Assembly (NCBI RefSeq): GCF_000689255.1
Contig: NZ_HG964446.1
Coordinates: forward strand, 2,346,012 to 2,410,011
DNA: 64,000 nt
Origin: Mycobacterium triplex
Lineage (GTDB): Bacteria > Actinomycetota > Actinomycetes > Mycobacteriales > Mycobacteriaceae
Direction: 5' to 3'
In this document: positions 46,087 to 55,646 of the stretch, one piece after another
How the letters are laid out: every line of letters begins with the position of its first letter
How positions within the stretch are numbered: the first letter of the stretch is position 1
The notes under the pieces: generated by a model
Seen by the model: only the letters and a program-made list of their open reading frames with translations
The model's database searches: none
Told to the model about the DNA's origin: nothing
Translations under genes and position numbers: made by a program

Positions 46087-47574
46087 GTGTCAGACACAAC
46101 GGCGCGCACCGACGTCGCGCTGGTCGGCGCCGGCATCATGAGCGCCACCCTGGCCGCCCTGCTGCGGCGGCTGGAGCCGGACTGGTCGATCACCGTGGTC
46201 GAGCGCCTCGATGCCGTCGCCGCCGAAAGCAGCAGCCCGTGGAACAACGCCGGTACCGGGCATGCCGGGCTGTGCGAGATGAACTACACACCGGAGCGCC
46301 CCGGCTCCCGGGGTTCGATCGACATCACCAAGGCGGTGACGATCAACGAGCAATTCCAGGTGACCCGCCAGTTCTGGGCCTACGCCGTGGAGAACGGCAT
46401 CCTCACCGATCGGCGCTTCCTCAACCCCGTCCCGCACGTCAGTTTCGTGCACGGCGCGGAGCGGGTCGACTATCTGCGGCGCCGGCAGCGGGCGCTGGCC
46501 GGGAACCCGCTGTTCGCCGGCACGGAATTGGTCGACGACCCCGCTGAATTCGCCCGCCGGCTGCCGTTCATGGCCGCCGAACGCGACTTCTCCGAGCCGG
46601 TCGCGCTGAACTGGGCCGCCGACGGCACCGACGTCGACTTCGGTGCGCTGACCAAGCAGCTCATCGGCTACTGCGTGCGGGGCGGCGGCTCCGCGCTGTT
46701 CGGCCACGAGGTCCGCAACCTGACCCGTGCGGCCGATGGCGGCTGGACGCTACACATCGGCAATCGTCGCACCGGCGAAAAGCACAGGCTGAACGCCAAA
46801 TTCGTGTTCGTCGGCGCCGGTGGCGAGGCGCTGCCGTTGTTGCAGAAGTCCGGCATCAACGAGGTCAGGGGCTTCGCCGGCTTCCCGATCGGCGGGAAGT
46901 TCCTGCGCACCGACAACCCGGCGCTGACCGCCAGCCACCGGGCCAAGGTCTACGGCGTCCCCGCATCCGGCGCCCCGCCGCTGGGGGCACTGCATCTGGA
47001 TTTGCGGTTCGTCAACGGCAAGTCATGGCTGGTCTTCGGGCCCTACGCCGGCTGGTCGCCCAAATTCTTGAAGCATGGCCACCTCAGCGATTTGCCCCGA
47101 TCGATCAGGCGGGACAACGCCGTGTCGATGCTGGGGGTCGGCATCACCGAGATGACGCTGGTCAATTACCTGCTTCGCCAACTGCGGCTCACCGAACGCG
47201 ACCGGATGCGGGCGCTGCGCGAATTCGCGCCCAGCGCCCGGACTTCGGATTGGCAGCTGACGGTGGCCGGTCAGCGCGTGCAGGTGATCCGGCGGGCGAG
47301 GGGCAGCGGCGGGGCGCTCGAATTCGGCACCACCGTCGTGGGCTCGGCCGACGGCAGCATCGCGGGCCTGCTCGGCGGCTCGCCCGGCGCCTCGACCGCG
47401 GTGCCGATCATGCTCGACGTGCTGGCCAATTGCTTTGCCGGCCGCTATCAGTCCTGGCTGCCCAAGCTCAAGGAGATGGTGCCCTCGTTGGGGACCCGGC
47501 TGTCCGACGAACCGGCGCTCTACGACGAGGTGAGAACGTGGAGCACCCGGGTATTACAGTTGAACGCCTATTGA
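46087..47574 (+). CDS. mqo: Malate:quinone oxidoreductase
   Basis: A 495-residue FAD enzyme, the counterpart of Rv2852c. It oxidises malate to oxaloacetate and passes electrons to menaquinone at the membrane. The dinucleotide fold is [20 protein letters not shown], followed by [25 protein letters not shown], which is the strongly conserved Mqo block. [20 protein letters not shown] and [14 protein letters not shown] follow. It starts at GTG. The length is typical. No operon partner is obvious; the ElaA-like gene is 97 bases downstream. Confidence 0.95.
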   Translation: MSDTTARTDVALVGAGIMSATLAALLRRLEPDWSITVVERLDAVAAESSSPWNNAGTGHAGLCEMNYTPERPGSRGSIDITKAVTINEQFQVTRQFWAYAVENGILTDRRFLNPVPHVSFVHGAERVDYLRRRQRALAGNPLFAGTELVDDPAEFARRLPFMAAERDFSEPVALNWAADGTDVDFGALTKQLIGYCVRGGGSALFGHEVRNLTRAADGGWTLHIGNRRTGEKHRLNAKFVFVGAGGEALPLLQKSGINEVRGFAGFPIGGKFLRTDNPALTASHRAKVYGVPASGAPPLGALHLDLRFVNGKSWLVFGPYAGWSPKFLKHGHLSDLPRSIRRDNAVSMLGVGITEMTLVNYLLRQLRLTERDRMRALREFAPSARTSDWQLTVAGQRVQVIRRARGSGGALEFGTTVVGSADGSIAGLLGGSPGASTAVPIMLDVLANCFAGRYQSWLPKLKEMVPSLGTRLSDEPALYDEVRTWSTRVLQLNAY

Positions 47575-47671
47575 ACCGCGCCGGACAGCGTTGCCAAGTG
47601 TTAGGAGGAGCGGCGCCGATGACGTGCGACGTCGACGATGCAGCGCGTAGCGATGAACAGGAGTGGCGCCC

Positions 47672-48142
47672 ATGACCGAAGCGCTACGCCGCATCTGGGC
47701 CAAAGATCTTGACGCGCAAACCCTTTACGAGCTACTGAAGCTTCGGGTAGAGGTGTTCGTCGTCGAGCAGGCCATCCCGTATCCGGAACTGGACGGGCGC
47801 GACCTGCTCGCCGAGACCCGGCACTTCTGGCTGGAAACGGCGGACGGCGAGGTGATCTGCACGCTGCGGCTGATGGAAGAGCACGCCGGCGGCGAGAAGG
47901 CGTTCCGGATCGGGCGGCTGTGCACCAAACGCAGCGTGCGCGGACAAGGCCACACCACGCGGCTGCTGCGGGCCGCGCTGGCCGAGGTCGGCGACTATCC
48001 GTGCCGGATCAACGCGCAGACCTATCTGGCCGACATGTACGCCCAACACGGATTCGTGCGCGACGGCGACGATTTCCTCGACGACGGCGTTCCGCACGTC
48101 CCGATGCTGCGGCCCGGTTCCGGCGTGGCGGCCAAGCCGTGA
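47672..48142 (+). CDS. ElaA-like GNAT acetyltransferase
   Basis: A 156-residue GNAT protein, the counterpart of Rv2851c. It has [22 protein letters not shown], the signature of the ElaA branch, and [20 protein letters not shown] for the acetyl-CoA loop. The substrate is unknown. The ATG at 47672 has AGGAG upstream; a GTG three codons earlier is possible. The next gene starts inside its stop (GTGA), so it is coupled to the chelatase gene. Confidence 0.88.
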   Translation: MTEALRRIWAKDLDAQTLYELLKLRVEVFVVEQAIPYPELDGRDLLAETRHFWLETADGEVICTLRLMEEHAGGEKAFRIGRLCTKRSVRGQGHTTRLLRAALAEVGDYPCRINAQTYLADMYAQHGFVRDGDDFLDDGVPHVPMLRPGSGVAAKP

Positions 48143-49977
48143 AGCCCTACCCGTTCAGCGCGATCGTCGGCCACGACCAGTTGCGGCTGGCGCTGCTGCT
48201 GTGCGCGGTGCGCCCGGAAATCGGCGGCGCGCTGATCCGCGGCGAGAAGGGCACCGCCAAGTCGACGGCCGTGCGCGGCCTTGCCGCGCTGTTGGCCGCG
48301 GCGACCGGAGGTGACGGCACCGGGGCCGGTCTGGTCGAAATGCCGCTCGGCGCAACCGAAGACCGGGTGATCGGCTCGCTGGATCTGCAGCGGGTGCTGC
48401 GCGACGGCGAGCACGCCTTTTCGCCCGGATTGCTGGCGCGTGCCCACGGCGGCGTACTGTACGTCGACGAGGTGAACCTGCTGCACGATCACCTGGTCGA
48501 CGTGCTGCTCGACGCCGCCGCGATGGGGCGGGTACACATCGAACGCGACGGCATCTCGCACTCGCATGAGGCCCGGTTCGTGCTGATCGGCACGATGAAT
48601 CCGGAGGAAGGCGAGCTGCGCCCGCAGCTGCTCGACCGATTCGGGCTGACGGTCGACGTGCACGCCTCCCGTGACGTCGACGTGCGGGTCGAGGTGATCC
48701 GGCGGCGGATGGCGTACGAGGCCGACCCGGAAGGATTCGCCCACCGCTACGCCGCCGACGACGCCGAGCTGGCCCGGCGGATCGCCGCGGCCCGCGGGCT
48801 GGTCGACGATGTTGTGTTGGGCGACAACGAGTTACGGCGCATCGCGGCGCTGTGTGCGGCGTTCGATGTCGACGGGATGCGCGCCGATCTGGTGGTGGCG
48901 CGCACCGCGGTCGCGCACGCGGCCTGGCGCGGCGCGACGAGTGTCGAGGAGCAGGACATCCGGGTGGCGGCGGAACTGGCGCTGCCGCACAGGCGCCGCC
49001 GCGACCCGTTCGACGATCCGGGCATCGACCGCGAGCAGCTGGACGAGGCGCTGCAGCGGGCGGGCAACGATCCGGAGCCCGATCCCGACCCGCCCGGCGG
49101 TGGTCAATCCGCCGATGACCCTGCCCCGCAACAGGAGTCGACCTCCGGTGCGAAGCCGAAGCAGCCCAAGACGCGGCCCAGCGCCCCGCCGGCGCAGACG
49201 TTTCGCACCCGGGCGTTGACGGTTCCCGGCGTCGGCGAAGGTGCGCCCGGACGACGGTCGCGGGCCCGCAACCGCTCGGGCAGCGTGGTGGCTGCCGCGG
49301 ACGCCGACGACCCCGGCGCGCACGGACTGCACCTGTTCGCCACGCTGCTCTCGGCCGCCGAGCGCGCCGGGGCGGGTCCACTGCGCCCGCGACCCGACGA
49401 CATCCGCCGCGCGGTCCGCGAGGGACGCGAAGGCAACCTAGTGATCTTCGTCGTCGACGCGTCCGGGTCGATGGCCGCCCGCGACCGGATGGCCGCGGTC
49501 AGCGGTGCCACCTTGTCGTTGCTGCGCGACGCCTATCAACGGCGCGACAAGGTCGCGGTGATCACCTTCCGCGGCCACGACGCGCGACTGTTGCTGCCGC
49601 CGACGTCCTCGGCGCACATCGCCGGCCGCCGGCTGGCCCGATTCGATACCGGCGGCAAGACCCCGCTGGCCGAGGGTCTGCTGGCCGCGCGTGAGCTGAT
49701 CATCCGGGAGCGGGCGCGCGACCGGGCACGCCGTCCCCTGGTGGTGGTGCTCACCGACGGGCGGGCCACGGCGGGACCAGACCCGTTGGGCCGCAGCAGA
49801 ATCGCCGCCTCCCGACTGGTCGCCGAGGGTGCGGCGGCGGTGGTCGTGGACTGCGAAACGTCCTATGTCCGACTGGGATTGGCCGGGCAACTGGCCGTCC
49901 GACTCGGTGCACCGACCGTCCGGCTGGAGCAACTGCGCGCCGACCATCTCACGCGGGCCGTGCGCAGCGCGGCCTAG
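48139..49977 (+). CDS. Fused Mg-chelatase-type ChlI-ChlD protein
   Basis: A 612-residue fusion, the counterpart of Rv2850c. Residues 1-320 are a ChlI-like AAA+ ATPase (Walker [11 protein letters not shown], Walker [13 protein letters not shown]). A Pro/Arg-rich acidic linker covers about 320-410. The C-terminal von Willebrand A domain has [15 protein letters not shown] (MIDAS), with [10 protein letters not shown] following. Such proteins drive metal insertion or removal with a large partner such as CobN in cobalt chelation. CobN is not in this window. The gene starts at GTG and precedes cobO by 29 bases, so a cobalt-chelatase role is plausible. Confidence 0.9.
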   Translation: MKPYPFSAIVGHDQLRLALLLCAVRPEIGGALIRGEKGTAKSTAVRGLAALLAAATGGDGTGAGLVEMPLGATEDRVIGSLDLQRVLRDGEHAFSPGLLARAHGGVLYVDEVNLLHDHLVDVLLDAAAMGRVHIERDGISHSHEARFVLIGTMNPEEGELRPQLLDRFGLTVDVHASRDVDVRVEVIRRRMAYEADPEGFAHRYAADDAELARRIAAARGLVDDVVLGDNELRRIAALCAAFDVDGMRADLVVARTAVAHAAWRGATSVEEQDIRVAAELALPHRRRRDPFDDPGIDREQLDEALQRAGNDPEPDPDPPGGGQSADDPAPQQESTSGAKPKQPKTRPSAPPAQTFRTRALTVPGVGEGAPGRRSRARNRSGSVVAAADADDPGAHGLHLFATLLSAAERAGAGPLRPRPDDIRRAVREGREGNLVIFVVDASGSMAARDRMAAVSGATLSLLRDAYQRRDKVAVITFRGHDARLLLPPTSSAHIAGRRLARFDTGGKTPLAEGLLAARELIIRERARDRARRPLVVVLTDGRATAGPDPLGRSRIAASRLVAEGAAAVVVDCETSYVRLGLAGQLAVRLGAPTVRLEQLRADHLTRAVRSAA

Positions 49978-50006
49978 CCGGCCGCAACAAGAGGAGTCGT
50001 GCCCTT

Positions 50007-50621
50007 ATGCCACAGGGAATCCCACCGCAGGTCCCGGACGACGGGCTGAGCACCCGGGCCCGGCGCAACCTGCCGCTGCTGGCGGTGCACACCGGCGACG
50101 GCAAGGGCAAGTCGACCGCGGCGTTCGGAATGGCGTTGCGCGCGTGGAACGCCCGCCTGGACGTCGCGGTGTTTCAGTTCGTCAAGAGCGCGAAGTGGAA
50201 GGTGGGAGAGGAAGCCGTTTTCCGCCAGCTGGGTCGGCTGCACGACGAGCACGGTGCCGGGGGAGCGGTGGAATGGCACAAGATGGGCAGCGGTTGGTCC
50301 TGGTCGCGTAAGGCCGGCACCGAGGACGACCACGCGGCCGCGGCCGCCGACGGCTGGGCCGAGATCGCGCGCCGGCTGGCCGAGCAGCGGCACGACTTCT
50401 ACGTGCTCGACGAGTTCACCTACCCGCTGAAGTGGGGCTGGGTCGATGTCGACGAGGTGGTGGACGTGTTGGCCGCCCGCCCCGGTCATCAGCATGTGGT
50501 GATCACCGGACGCGCCGCCCCGCCGCGACTGGTCGAGGCCGCCGACCTGGTCACCGAGATGACCAAGGTCAAGCACCCGATGGATGCCGGACGCAAGGGC
50601 CAGAAGGGCATCGAGTGGTGA
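50007..50621 (+). CDS. cobO: Corrinoid adenosyltransferase CobO
   Basis: A 204-residue CobO/CobA-type adenosyltransferase, the counterpart of Rv2849c. It attaches the 5'-deoxyadenosyl group to cobalt of cob(I)yrinic acid a,c-diamide. The P-loop TGDGKGKSTAAFG and VAVFQFVKSAKWKVGE are characteristic, with VLDEFTYPLKWGWV near the middle. The ATG is 29 bases after the fused chelatase. cobB starts within its stop (GTGA). Confidence 0.95.
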   Translation: MPQGIPPQVPDDGLSTRARRNLPLLAVHTGDGKGKSTAAFGMALRAWNARLDVAVFQFVKSAKWKVGEEAVFRQLGRLHDEHGAGGAVEWHKMGSGWSWSRKAGTEDDHAAAAADGWAEIARRLAEQRHDFYVLDEFTYPLKWGWVDVDEVVDVLAARPGHQHVVITGRAAPPRLVEAADLVTEMTKVKHPMDAGRKGQKGIEW

Positions 50622-52003
50622 ACGCCCCCGCGGTCGTCGTCGCCGCGCCCGCGTCGGGCAGCGGAAAGACCACGATCGCAACGGGTTTGATCGGCGCCCT
50701 GCGCCGGGCCGGGCATACGGTGGCCCCGTTCAAGGTGGGCCCGGACTTCATCGATCCCGGCTACCACGGGCTGGCCGCCGGCCGGCCAGGACGCAATCTC
50801 GATCCGGTGATGGTGACCGAATCGTTGATCGGCCCGCTGTATGCGCACGGCGCCGCCGGTGCCGACATCGCGGTGATCGAGGGGGTGATGGGGCTGTTCG
50901 ACGGGCGGATCGGGCCCGACCCGGCGTCCCCGCCGCCGGGCTCGACCGCGCACGTCGCCGCTCTGGTGGGCGCGCCGGTGATCCTGGTCGTCGACGCGCG
51001 GGGCCAGAGCCACAGCATTGCCGCACTGCTGCACGGCTTTTCGACATTCGATACCGCAACCCGGATCGCCGGGGTGATCCTCAACCGGGTGGGATCACCC
51101 CGACACGAGCAGGTCTTGCGCCAGGCCTGCGAGACCACCGGCATCCCGGTATTGGGCGCCATCCCGCGTACCGCCGAATTGGAGCTGCCGACAAGGTATT
51201 TGGGCCTGGTCACCGCGGTCGAATACGGACGGCGGGCCCGGCTCGCGGTCGAGGCGATGACCGCCCTGATCGCGCGGCACGTCGACCTCGCCGCGGTAAT
51301 GGCGGTCGCGCGAAGCCAGAACACCAGCGCGCCGTGGGATCCCGTTGCCGCGGTGGGGGAGACGGCCGGTGGCCGCACCACGGTCGCGATGGCCGCCGGC
51401 AAGGCCTTCAGCTTCGGCTACGCCGAACACGCCGAGTTGCTGCGCGCCGCCGGCGCCGAGGTGGTCGAGTTCGACCCGCTGGTCGACACGTTGCCCGACG
51501 GCACCGACGCGGTGCTGCTGCCGGGCGGTTTCCCCGAGCAGTTCACCGCCGACCTGTCCGCCAATGAAGTTGTGCGACAGCAGATTCGCGAGTTAGCCGC
51601 CGTCGGTGCGCCGGTGCACGCCGAATGCGCCGGGCTGATCTACCTGGCTTCCGAACTCGACGGATACCCGATGTGCGGGGTGCTGGGCGGATCGGCGCGG
51701 TTCACCCCGCAGCTGAAGCTGGCGTATCGCGACGCGGTCGCGGTGGTCGATTCGGCGCTGTATGCCGCCGGGGCGCGGGTGGTCGGACACGAATTCCACC
51801 GCACCGTGCTCACCTTCACCGAGAGCTACCAGCCCGCCTGGGTCTACCGGGCCGCCGACGCGGCGCCGATCCGCGACGGCGTCGTGCACGCCGGGGTGCA
51901 CGCGTCGTATCTGCACACCCACCCGGCCGCGGCGCCGGGCGCGGTGGCGCGTTTCGTCGCAACGGCCGTGGCGCGGGAGGGGCGCACGGGTGTGGACTAC
52001 TAG
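50618..52003 (+). CDS. cobB: Cobyrinate a,c-diamide synthase
   Basis: A 461-residue glutamine amidotransferase, the counterpart of Rv2848c. It amidates the a and c side chains of hydrogenobyrinate or cobyrinate with ATP. The N-terminal domain has VVAAPASGSGKTTIATGLIG and PFKVGPDFIDPGYH, which set it apart from CobQ. The C-terminal glutaminase has VHAECAGLIYL with the nucleophile Cys and GVHASYLHTHPAA. The GTG overlaps the cobO stop; cysG starts 9 bases after the end. Confidence 0.95.
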   Translation: MNAPAVVVAAPASGSGKTTIATGLIGALRRAGHTVAPFKVGPDFIDPGYHGLAAGRPGRNLDPVMVTESLIGPLYAHGAAGADIAVIEGVMGLFDGRIGPDPASPPPGSTAHVAALVGAPVILVVDARGQSHSIAALLHGFSTFDTATRIAGVILNRVGSPRHEQVLRQACETTGIPVLGAIPRTAELELPTRYLGLVTAVEYGRRARLAVEAMTALIARHVDLAAVMAVARSQNTSAPWDPVAAVGETAGGRTTVAMAAGKAFSFGYAEHAELLRAAGAEVVEFDPLVDTLPDGTDAVLLPGGFPEQFTADLSANEVVRQQIRELAAVGAPVHAECAGLIYLASELDGYPMCGVLGGSARFTPQLKLAYRDAVAVVDSALYAAGARVVGHEFHRTVLTFTESYQPAWVYRAADAAPIRDGVVHAGVHASYLHTHPAAAPGAVARFVATAVAREGRTGVDY

Positions 52004-52012
52004 GCTTGCCGG

Positions 52013-53239
52013 GTGACCGAGAGCCCCTACCTCGTCGGATTGCGGCTGACCGGCAAGAAGGTCGTCGTGGTCGGCGGAGGCACGGTCGCCCAGCGCCGGC
52101 TACCCCTGCTCATCTCCAGCGGCGCCGACGTACAGGTGATCACCCGCAGCGCCACCCCCGCCGTCGAGGCGATGAGCGGAATCACCCTCACGGTGCGCGA
52201 ATACCGCGACGGCGACCTGGACGGGGCGTGGTACGCGATCGCGGCCACCAACGACGCCGCGGTCAACGAGGCCGTCGTCGCCGAGGCCGACAGCCGCCAG
52301 ATCTTCTGCGTGCGCGCCGACATCGCCATCGAGGGCACCGCGGTGACCCCGGCGTCGTTCGATTACGCCGGGCTGTCGGTGGGGGTGCTGGCCGGCGGCG
52401 AGCACCGCAGGTCGGCGGCGATCCGCTCGGCCATCCGTGAGGCGCTGCATCAGGGCCTGATCACCCTGGAAAGCCCGGTGAGTGCCGACGTCGTGCGGGG
52501 CGGGGTGGCGCTGATCGGCGGCGGGCCAGGTGACCCGGAGCTGATCACCGTGCGCGGCCGCCGGCTGCTGGCGGCGGCCGACGTCGTGGTCGCCGACCGG
52601 CTGGCCCCGCCCGAATTGCTGGCCGAGCTGGCGCCGCACGTCGAAGTCATCGATGCCGCCAAGATCCCGTACGGCCGGGCCATGGCCCAGGACGCGATCA
52701 ACGACGTCATGATCGAGCGGGCCCGGGCCGGACGCTTCGTCGTGCGCCTCAAAGGGGGCGACCCGTTCGTGTTCGCCCGCGGCTACGAGGAAGTCATCGC
52801 GTGCGCCGACGCCGGCATTCCCGTCACGGTCGTCCCCGGTGTGACAAGTGCCATAGCGGTGCCCGCCCTGGCGGGTGTTCCGGTCACCCATCGGGCGGTA
52901 AATCACGAGTTCGTGGTGGTCAGCGGCCATCTGGCACCCGGGCATCCCGAATCGTTAGTGAATTGGAATGCACTGGCGGCGTTGTCCGGGACGATTGTCT
53001 TGCTGATGGCCGTCGAACGCATCGAACTGTTCGTGGACGCGTTGGTGCAGGGCGGTCGACCTGCGGATACGCCGGTTCTGGTGGTTCAGCACGGGACGAC
53101 GCCGGCGCAGCACACGTTGCGGGCCACACTTGCCGACACGCCGCAGAAGGTTCGGGCGGAAGGGATCAGACCTCCCGCGATCATCGTGATCGGGCCCGTA
53201 GTAGGCCTGAGTGGCGTTCGGCGTTTAAACGATTCTTAA
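52013..53239 (+). CDS. cysG: Siroheme synthase / uroporphyrinogen-III C-methyltransferase
   Basis: A 408-residue bifunctional enzyme, the counterpart of Rv2847c. Residues 1-155 form the NAD-binding precorrin-2 dehydrogenase part (VVVVGGGTVAQRRL). Residues 165-405 are the SAM-dependent methyltransferase: IGGGPGDPELITVRG, LAPPELLA, RLKGGDPFVFARG and PAIIVIGPVV. It makes precorrin-2 and sirohydrochlorin, feeding both siroheme (sulfite and nitrite reduction) and cobalamin. The GTG lies 9 bases after cobB. Its TAA is 22 bases before efpA. Confidence 0.93.
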   Translation: MTESPYLVGLRLTGKKVVVVGGGTVAQRRLPLLISSGADVQVITRSATPAVEAMSGITLTVREYRDGDLDGAWYAIAATNDAAVNEAVVAEADSRQIFCVRADIAIEGTAVTPASFDYAGLSVGVLAGGEHRRSAAIRSAIREALHQGLITLESPVSADVVRGGVALIGGGPGDPELITVRGRRLLAAADVVVADRLAPPELLAELAPHVEVIDAAKIPYGRAMAQDAINDVMIERARAGRFVVRLKGGDPFVFARGYEEVIACADAGIPVTVVPGVTSAIAVPALAGVPVTHRAVNHEFVVVSGHLAPGHPESLVNWNALAALSGTIVLLMAVERIELFVDALVQGGRPADTPVLVVQHGTTPAQHTLRATLADTPQKVRAEGIRPPAIIVIGPVVGLSGVRRLNDS

Positions 53240-53241
53240 GA

Positions 53242-53255
53242 TTACTGTAAGGTAA
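53242..53255. promoter_or_regulatory. TTAC-N-GTAA motif in the efpA upstream region
   Basis: TTACTGTAAGGTAA contains TTAC-T-GTAA, with a second GTAA half one base later. It occupies the 22-base gap between cysG and efpA. A similar ATTAC-C-GTAAT occurs at 57662. Repressor binding is inferred from symmetry. Confidence 0.4.
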
Positions 53256-53261
53256 CCCGTT

Positions 53262-54866
53262 ATGACGGCCCTCAACGACACTGAGCGCGCGGCCCAAAAT
53301 TGGACCGCTACGCGCCCCGATCGTCCGGCACCCGAGCGCACCGAGCTCCCGTCGCAAACCTCTTCCGGGACCGCCGCCACGCGCACGAGCAGGTATTACC
53401 CGACCTGGCTGCCGTCTCGCCGCTTCATCGCGGCCGTGATCGCCATCGGCGGTATGCAGCTGCTGGCAACGATGGACAGCACCGTCGCGATCGTCGCGCT
53501 TCCTAAGATTCAAAACGAGCTGAGCCTGTCCGACGCCGGCCGTAGCTGGGTGATCACCGCCTACGTGCTGACCTTCGGCGGGCTGATGCTGCTGGGCGGG
53601 CGCCTCGGCGACACCATCGGCCGCAAACGGACCTTCATCGTCGGCGTCACGCTGTTCACCATCTCCTCGGTGCTGTGCGCCGTGGCCTGGGATGAGGTAA
53701 CGCTGGTCATCGCCCGGCTGCTGCAGGGTGTCGGCTCGGCGATCGCGTCGCCGACCGGTCTGGCCCTGGTCGCCACGACGTTCGCCAAGGGCCCGGCGCG
53801 CAACGCGGCCACCGCGGTGTTCGCCGCCATGACCGCGATCGGCTCGGTGATGGGCCTGGTCGTCGGCGGGGCGCTGACCGAGGTCTCCTGGCGGCTGGCG
53901 TTCCTGGTGAACGTGCCGATCGGGCTGGTGATGATCTACCTGGCCCGCACCGCGTTGCGGGAAACCAACCGCGAGCGGATGAAGCTCGATGCCGCCGGGG
54001 CCATGCTCGCCACCTTGGCGTGTACGGCCGCCGTGTTCGCGTTCTCGATGGGCCCGGAAAATGGCTGGATGTCGATGATCACCCTCGGCTCCGCCGCGGT
54101 GGCCGTGGCCGCCGCCGTCGCGTTCGCCATCGTGGAGCGCACCGCCGAAAATCCCGTCGTGCCGTTCGGCTTGTTCCGCGACCGCAACCGGCTGGTCACG
54201 TTCACCGCGATCCTGTTGGCCGGCGGCGTGATGTTCAGCCTGACCGTCTGCATCGGCCTGTACGTCCAGGACATCTTGGGCTACAGCGCGCTGCGCGCCG
54301 GCGTCGGATTCATCCCGTTCGTCATCGCGATGGGCATCGGCCTCGGTATCTCCTCGCAGCTGGTGTCGCGGTTCTCGCCGCGGGTGCTGACCATCGGCGG
54401 CGGGTGGCTGCTGCTGCTGGCCATGATCTATGGCTGGGCGTTCATGCACCGCGGCGCGCCGTACTTCCCGAACCTGGTGCTGCCGATCGTCGTCGGCGGA
54501 ATCGGCATCGGCATGGTCGTCGTCCCGCTGACGCTCGCCGCGATCGCGGGTGTCGGTTTCGACCAGATCGGCCCGGTGTCGGCGATGACCCTGATGCTGC
54601 AGAGCCTGGGCGGGCCGCTGGTGCTGGCCGTCATCCAGGCCGTCATCACCTCGCGCACGCTGTACCTGGGCGGCACCACCGGCCCGGTGAAGATCATGAA
54701 CGACGCCCAATTGCGGGCGCTCGACCACGGCTACACCTATGGGCTGCTGTGGGTGGCCGGCACGGCCGTCATCGTCGGCCTTGCCGCCCTGTTCATCGGG
54801 TACACCCCGGAACAGGTCGCACACGCGCAAGAGGTCAAGGAAGCCATCGACGCCGGCGAGCTGTAG
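53262..54866 (+). CDS. efpA: EfpA, 14-TM MFS efflux transporter
   Basis: A 534-residue DHA2-type major facilitator, the counterpart of Rv2846c, with an N-terminal hydrophilic stretch of about 50 residues and 14 hydrophobic segments. Landmarks are MQLLATMDSTVAIVALP in TM1, GRLGDTIGRKRTF between TM2 and TM3, and FVIAMGIGLGIS later. EfpA homologues move lipids and drugs out of the cell and are linked to drug tolerance. It starts at ATG after a 22-base gap that contains a TTAC-N-GTAA site, so separate control from cysG is likely. Confidence 0.95.
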   Translation: MTALNDTERAAQNWTATRPDRPAPERTELPSQTSSGTAATRTSRYYPTWLPSRRFIAAVIAIGGMQLLATMDSTVAIVALPKIQNELSLSDAGRSWVITAYVLTFGGLMLLGGRLGDTIGRKRTFIVGVTLFTISSVLCAVAWDEVTLVIARLLQGVGSAIASPTGLALVATTFAKGPARNAATAVFAAMTAIGSVMGLVVGGALTEVSWRLAFLVNVPIGLVMIYLARTALRETNRERMKLDAAGAMLATLACTAAVFAFSMGPENGWMSMITLGSAAVAVAAAVAFAIVERTAENPVVPFGLFRDRNRLVTFTAILLAGGVMFSLTVCIGLYVQDILGYSALRAGVGFIPFVIAMGIGLGISSQLVSRFSPRVLTIGGGWLLLLAMIYGWAFMHRGAPYFPNLVLPIVVGGIGIGMVVVPLTLAAIAGVGFDQIGPVSAMTLMLQSLGGPLVLAVIQAVITSRTLYLGGTTGPVKIMNDAQLRALDHGYTYGLLWVAGTAVIVGLAALFIGYTPEQVAHAQEVKEAIDAGEL

Positions 54867-55587
54867 CTGCCGGCGGGGCCGTTCGAATCGCGGCCAGGGC
54901 GCGCCAATCCCATGAAGAGGGTTTAGTTGTGCCCATACGCCGCGGTTGTCGAGGAGGCGCGGGATCTCGGCTCAATACAGCCAACGCTTCTCTTCCGTAT
55001 GCGCGTATCTCTTCGGGAACCAATTGCCACGACTTGTGGCTTGCGTCTCGAAGCTCTCGCTCCAGCAGTTGTATCCGCCCCCTGTCACTGCCGCCGCCGA
55101 GGCGTTCAGCTTCAAGGGACGCGTCGACGACGGTGCACGCCAACAATGCGGCATCATCCAAATGACGCTCGCGAGCACGCGAATCCTCCTTGTAAGCAGC
55201 GCTTTTCAGTACCAATGCGCCAGGCGTGTCGGGAAGGCTGAATGTGAGGCTGCTTTCTTCTTCGCGCTCGATCGTGCAGTCCACCGTCTTCCGTAACGCG
55301 GATGTACCAGCAGGCACTTGGAAGAGCTTGTGGCCGTGCACTTCTGGCACATGGTCTGGGGGAATCCGATCTGCCGCCATCACGTCGACACGATCATCCC
55401 CGCGAGTGAGTCGATGTACTGGATTACCTTTCCCTGCCGGTAATTGGATCTGATAACCAAGGCTTTCAAGAGCCGCCCTCGCGGCTGGGAAGGTGATTGC
55501 ACCAGTCTCGATATGGAGAACCATATCGACGTCCGTCGTGGCCCTCGGCACGGCGAGGCCAGCATGTGCGAGATGCAACTGAACCAT
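54835..55587 (-). CDS. AbiEii-like nucleotidyltransferase, start uncertain or 5' truncated
   Basis: About 250 residues matching a nucleotidyltransferase of the AbiEii/MNT type. RATTDVDMVLHI carries the DxD metal site. The first part of the fold (LIGGL) is encoded in frame just upstream of the ATG at 55587. That frame is open through the adjacent gene's stop, but it has no visible ATG, GTG or TTG back to about 55700, so the natural start is missing or unusual. AbiEii toxins act with an antitoxin; none is adjacent. The 3' end overlaps efpA by 32 bases. Confidence 0.55.
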   Translation of the reverse strand: MVQLHLAHAGLAVPRATTDVDMVLHIETGAITFPAARAALESLGYQIQLPAGKGNPVHRLTRGDDRVDVMAADRIPPDHVPEVHGHKLFQVPAGTSALRKTVDCTIEREEESSLTFSLPDTPGALVLKSAAYKEDSRARERHLDDAALLACTVVDASLEAERLGGGSDRGRIQLLERELRDASHKSWQLVPEEIRAYGREALAVLSRDPAPPRQPRRMGTTKPSSWDWRALAAIRTAPPAATARRRRWLP

Positions 55588-55646
55588 CAGGCCACCGATG
55601 AGCGTCCACCGGTCGGGACTTGACCGGCTGCCGCCAGCCGTCCAAC

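Noticed and set aside
47575..48138. Possible cobalamin riboswitch before the chelatase-cobO-cobB genes or before nicT or cobQ
   Set aside because: No B12-box-like segment was found by eye in the short gaps, and most starts overlap the previous gene. A covariance-model search would decide it.
53181..54830. A 549-codon open frame on the minus strand
   Set aside because: It is antisense to efpA and rich in Arg, His, Asp and Gly with no hydrophobic core.
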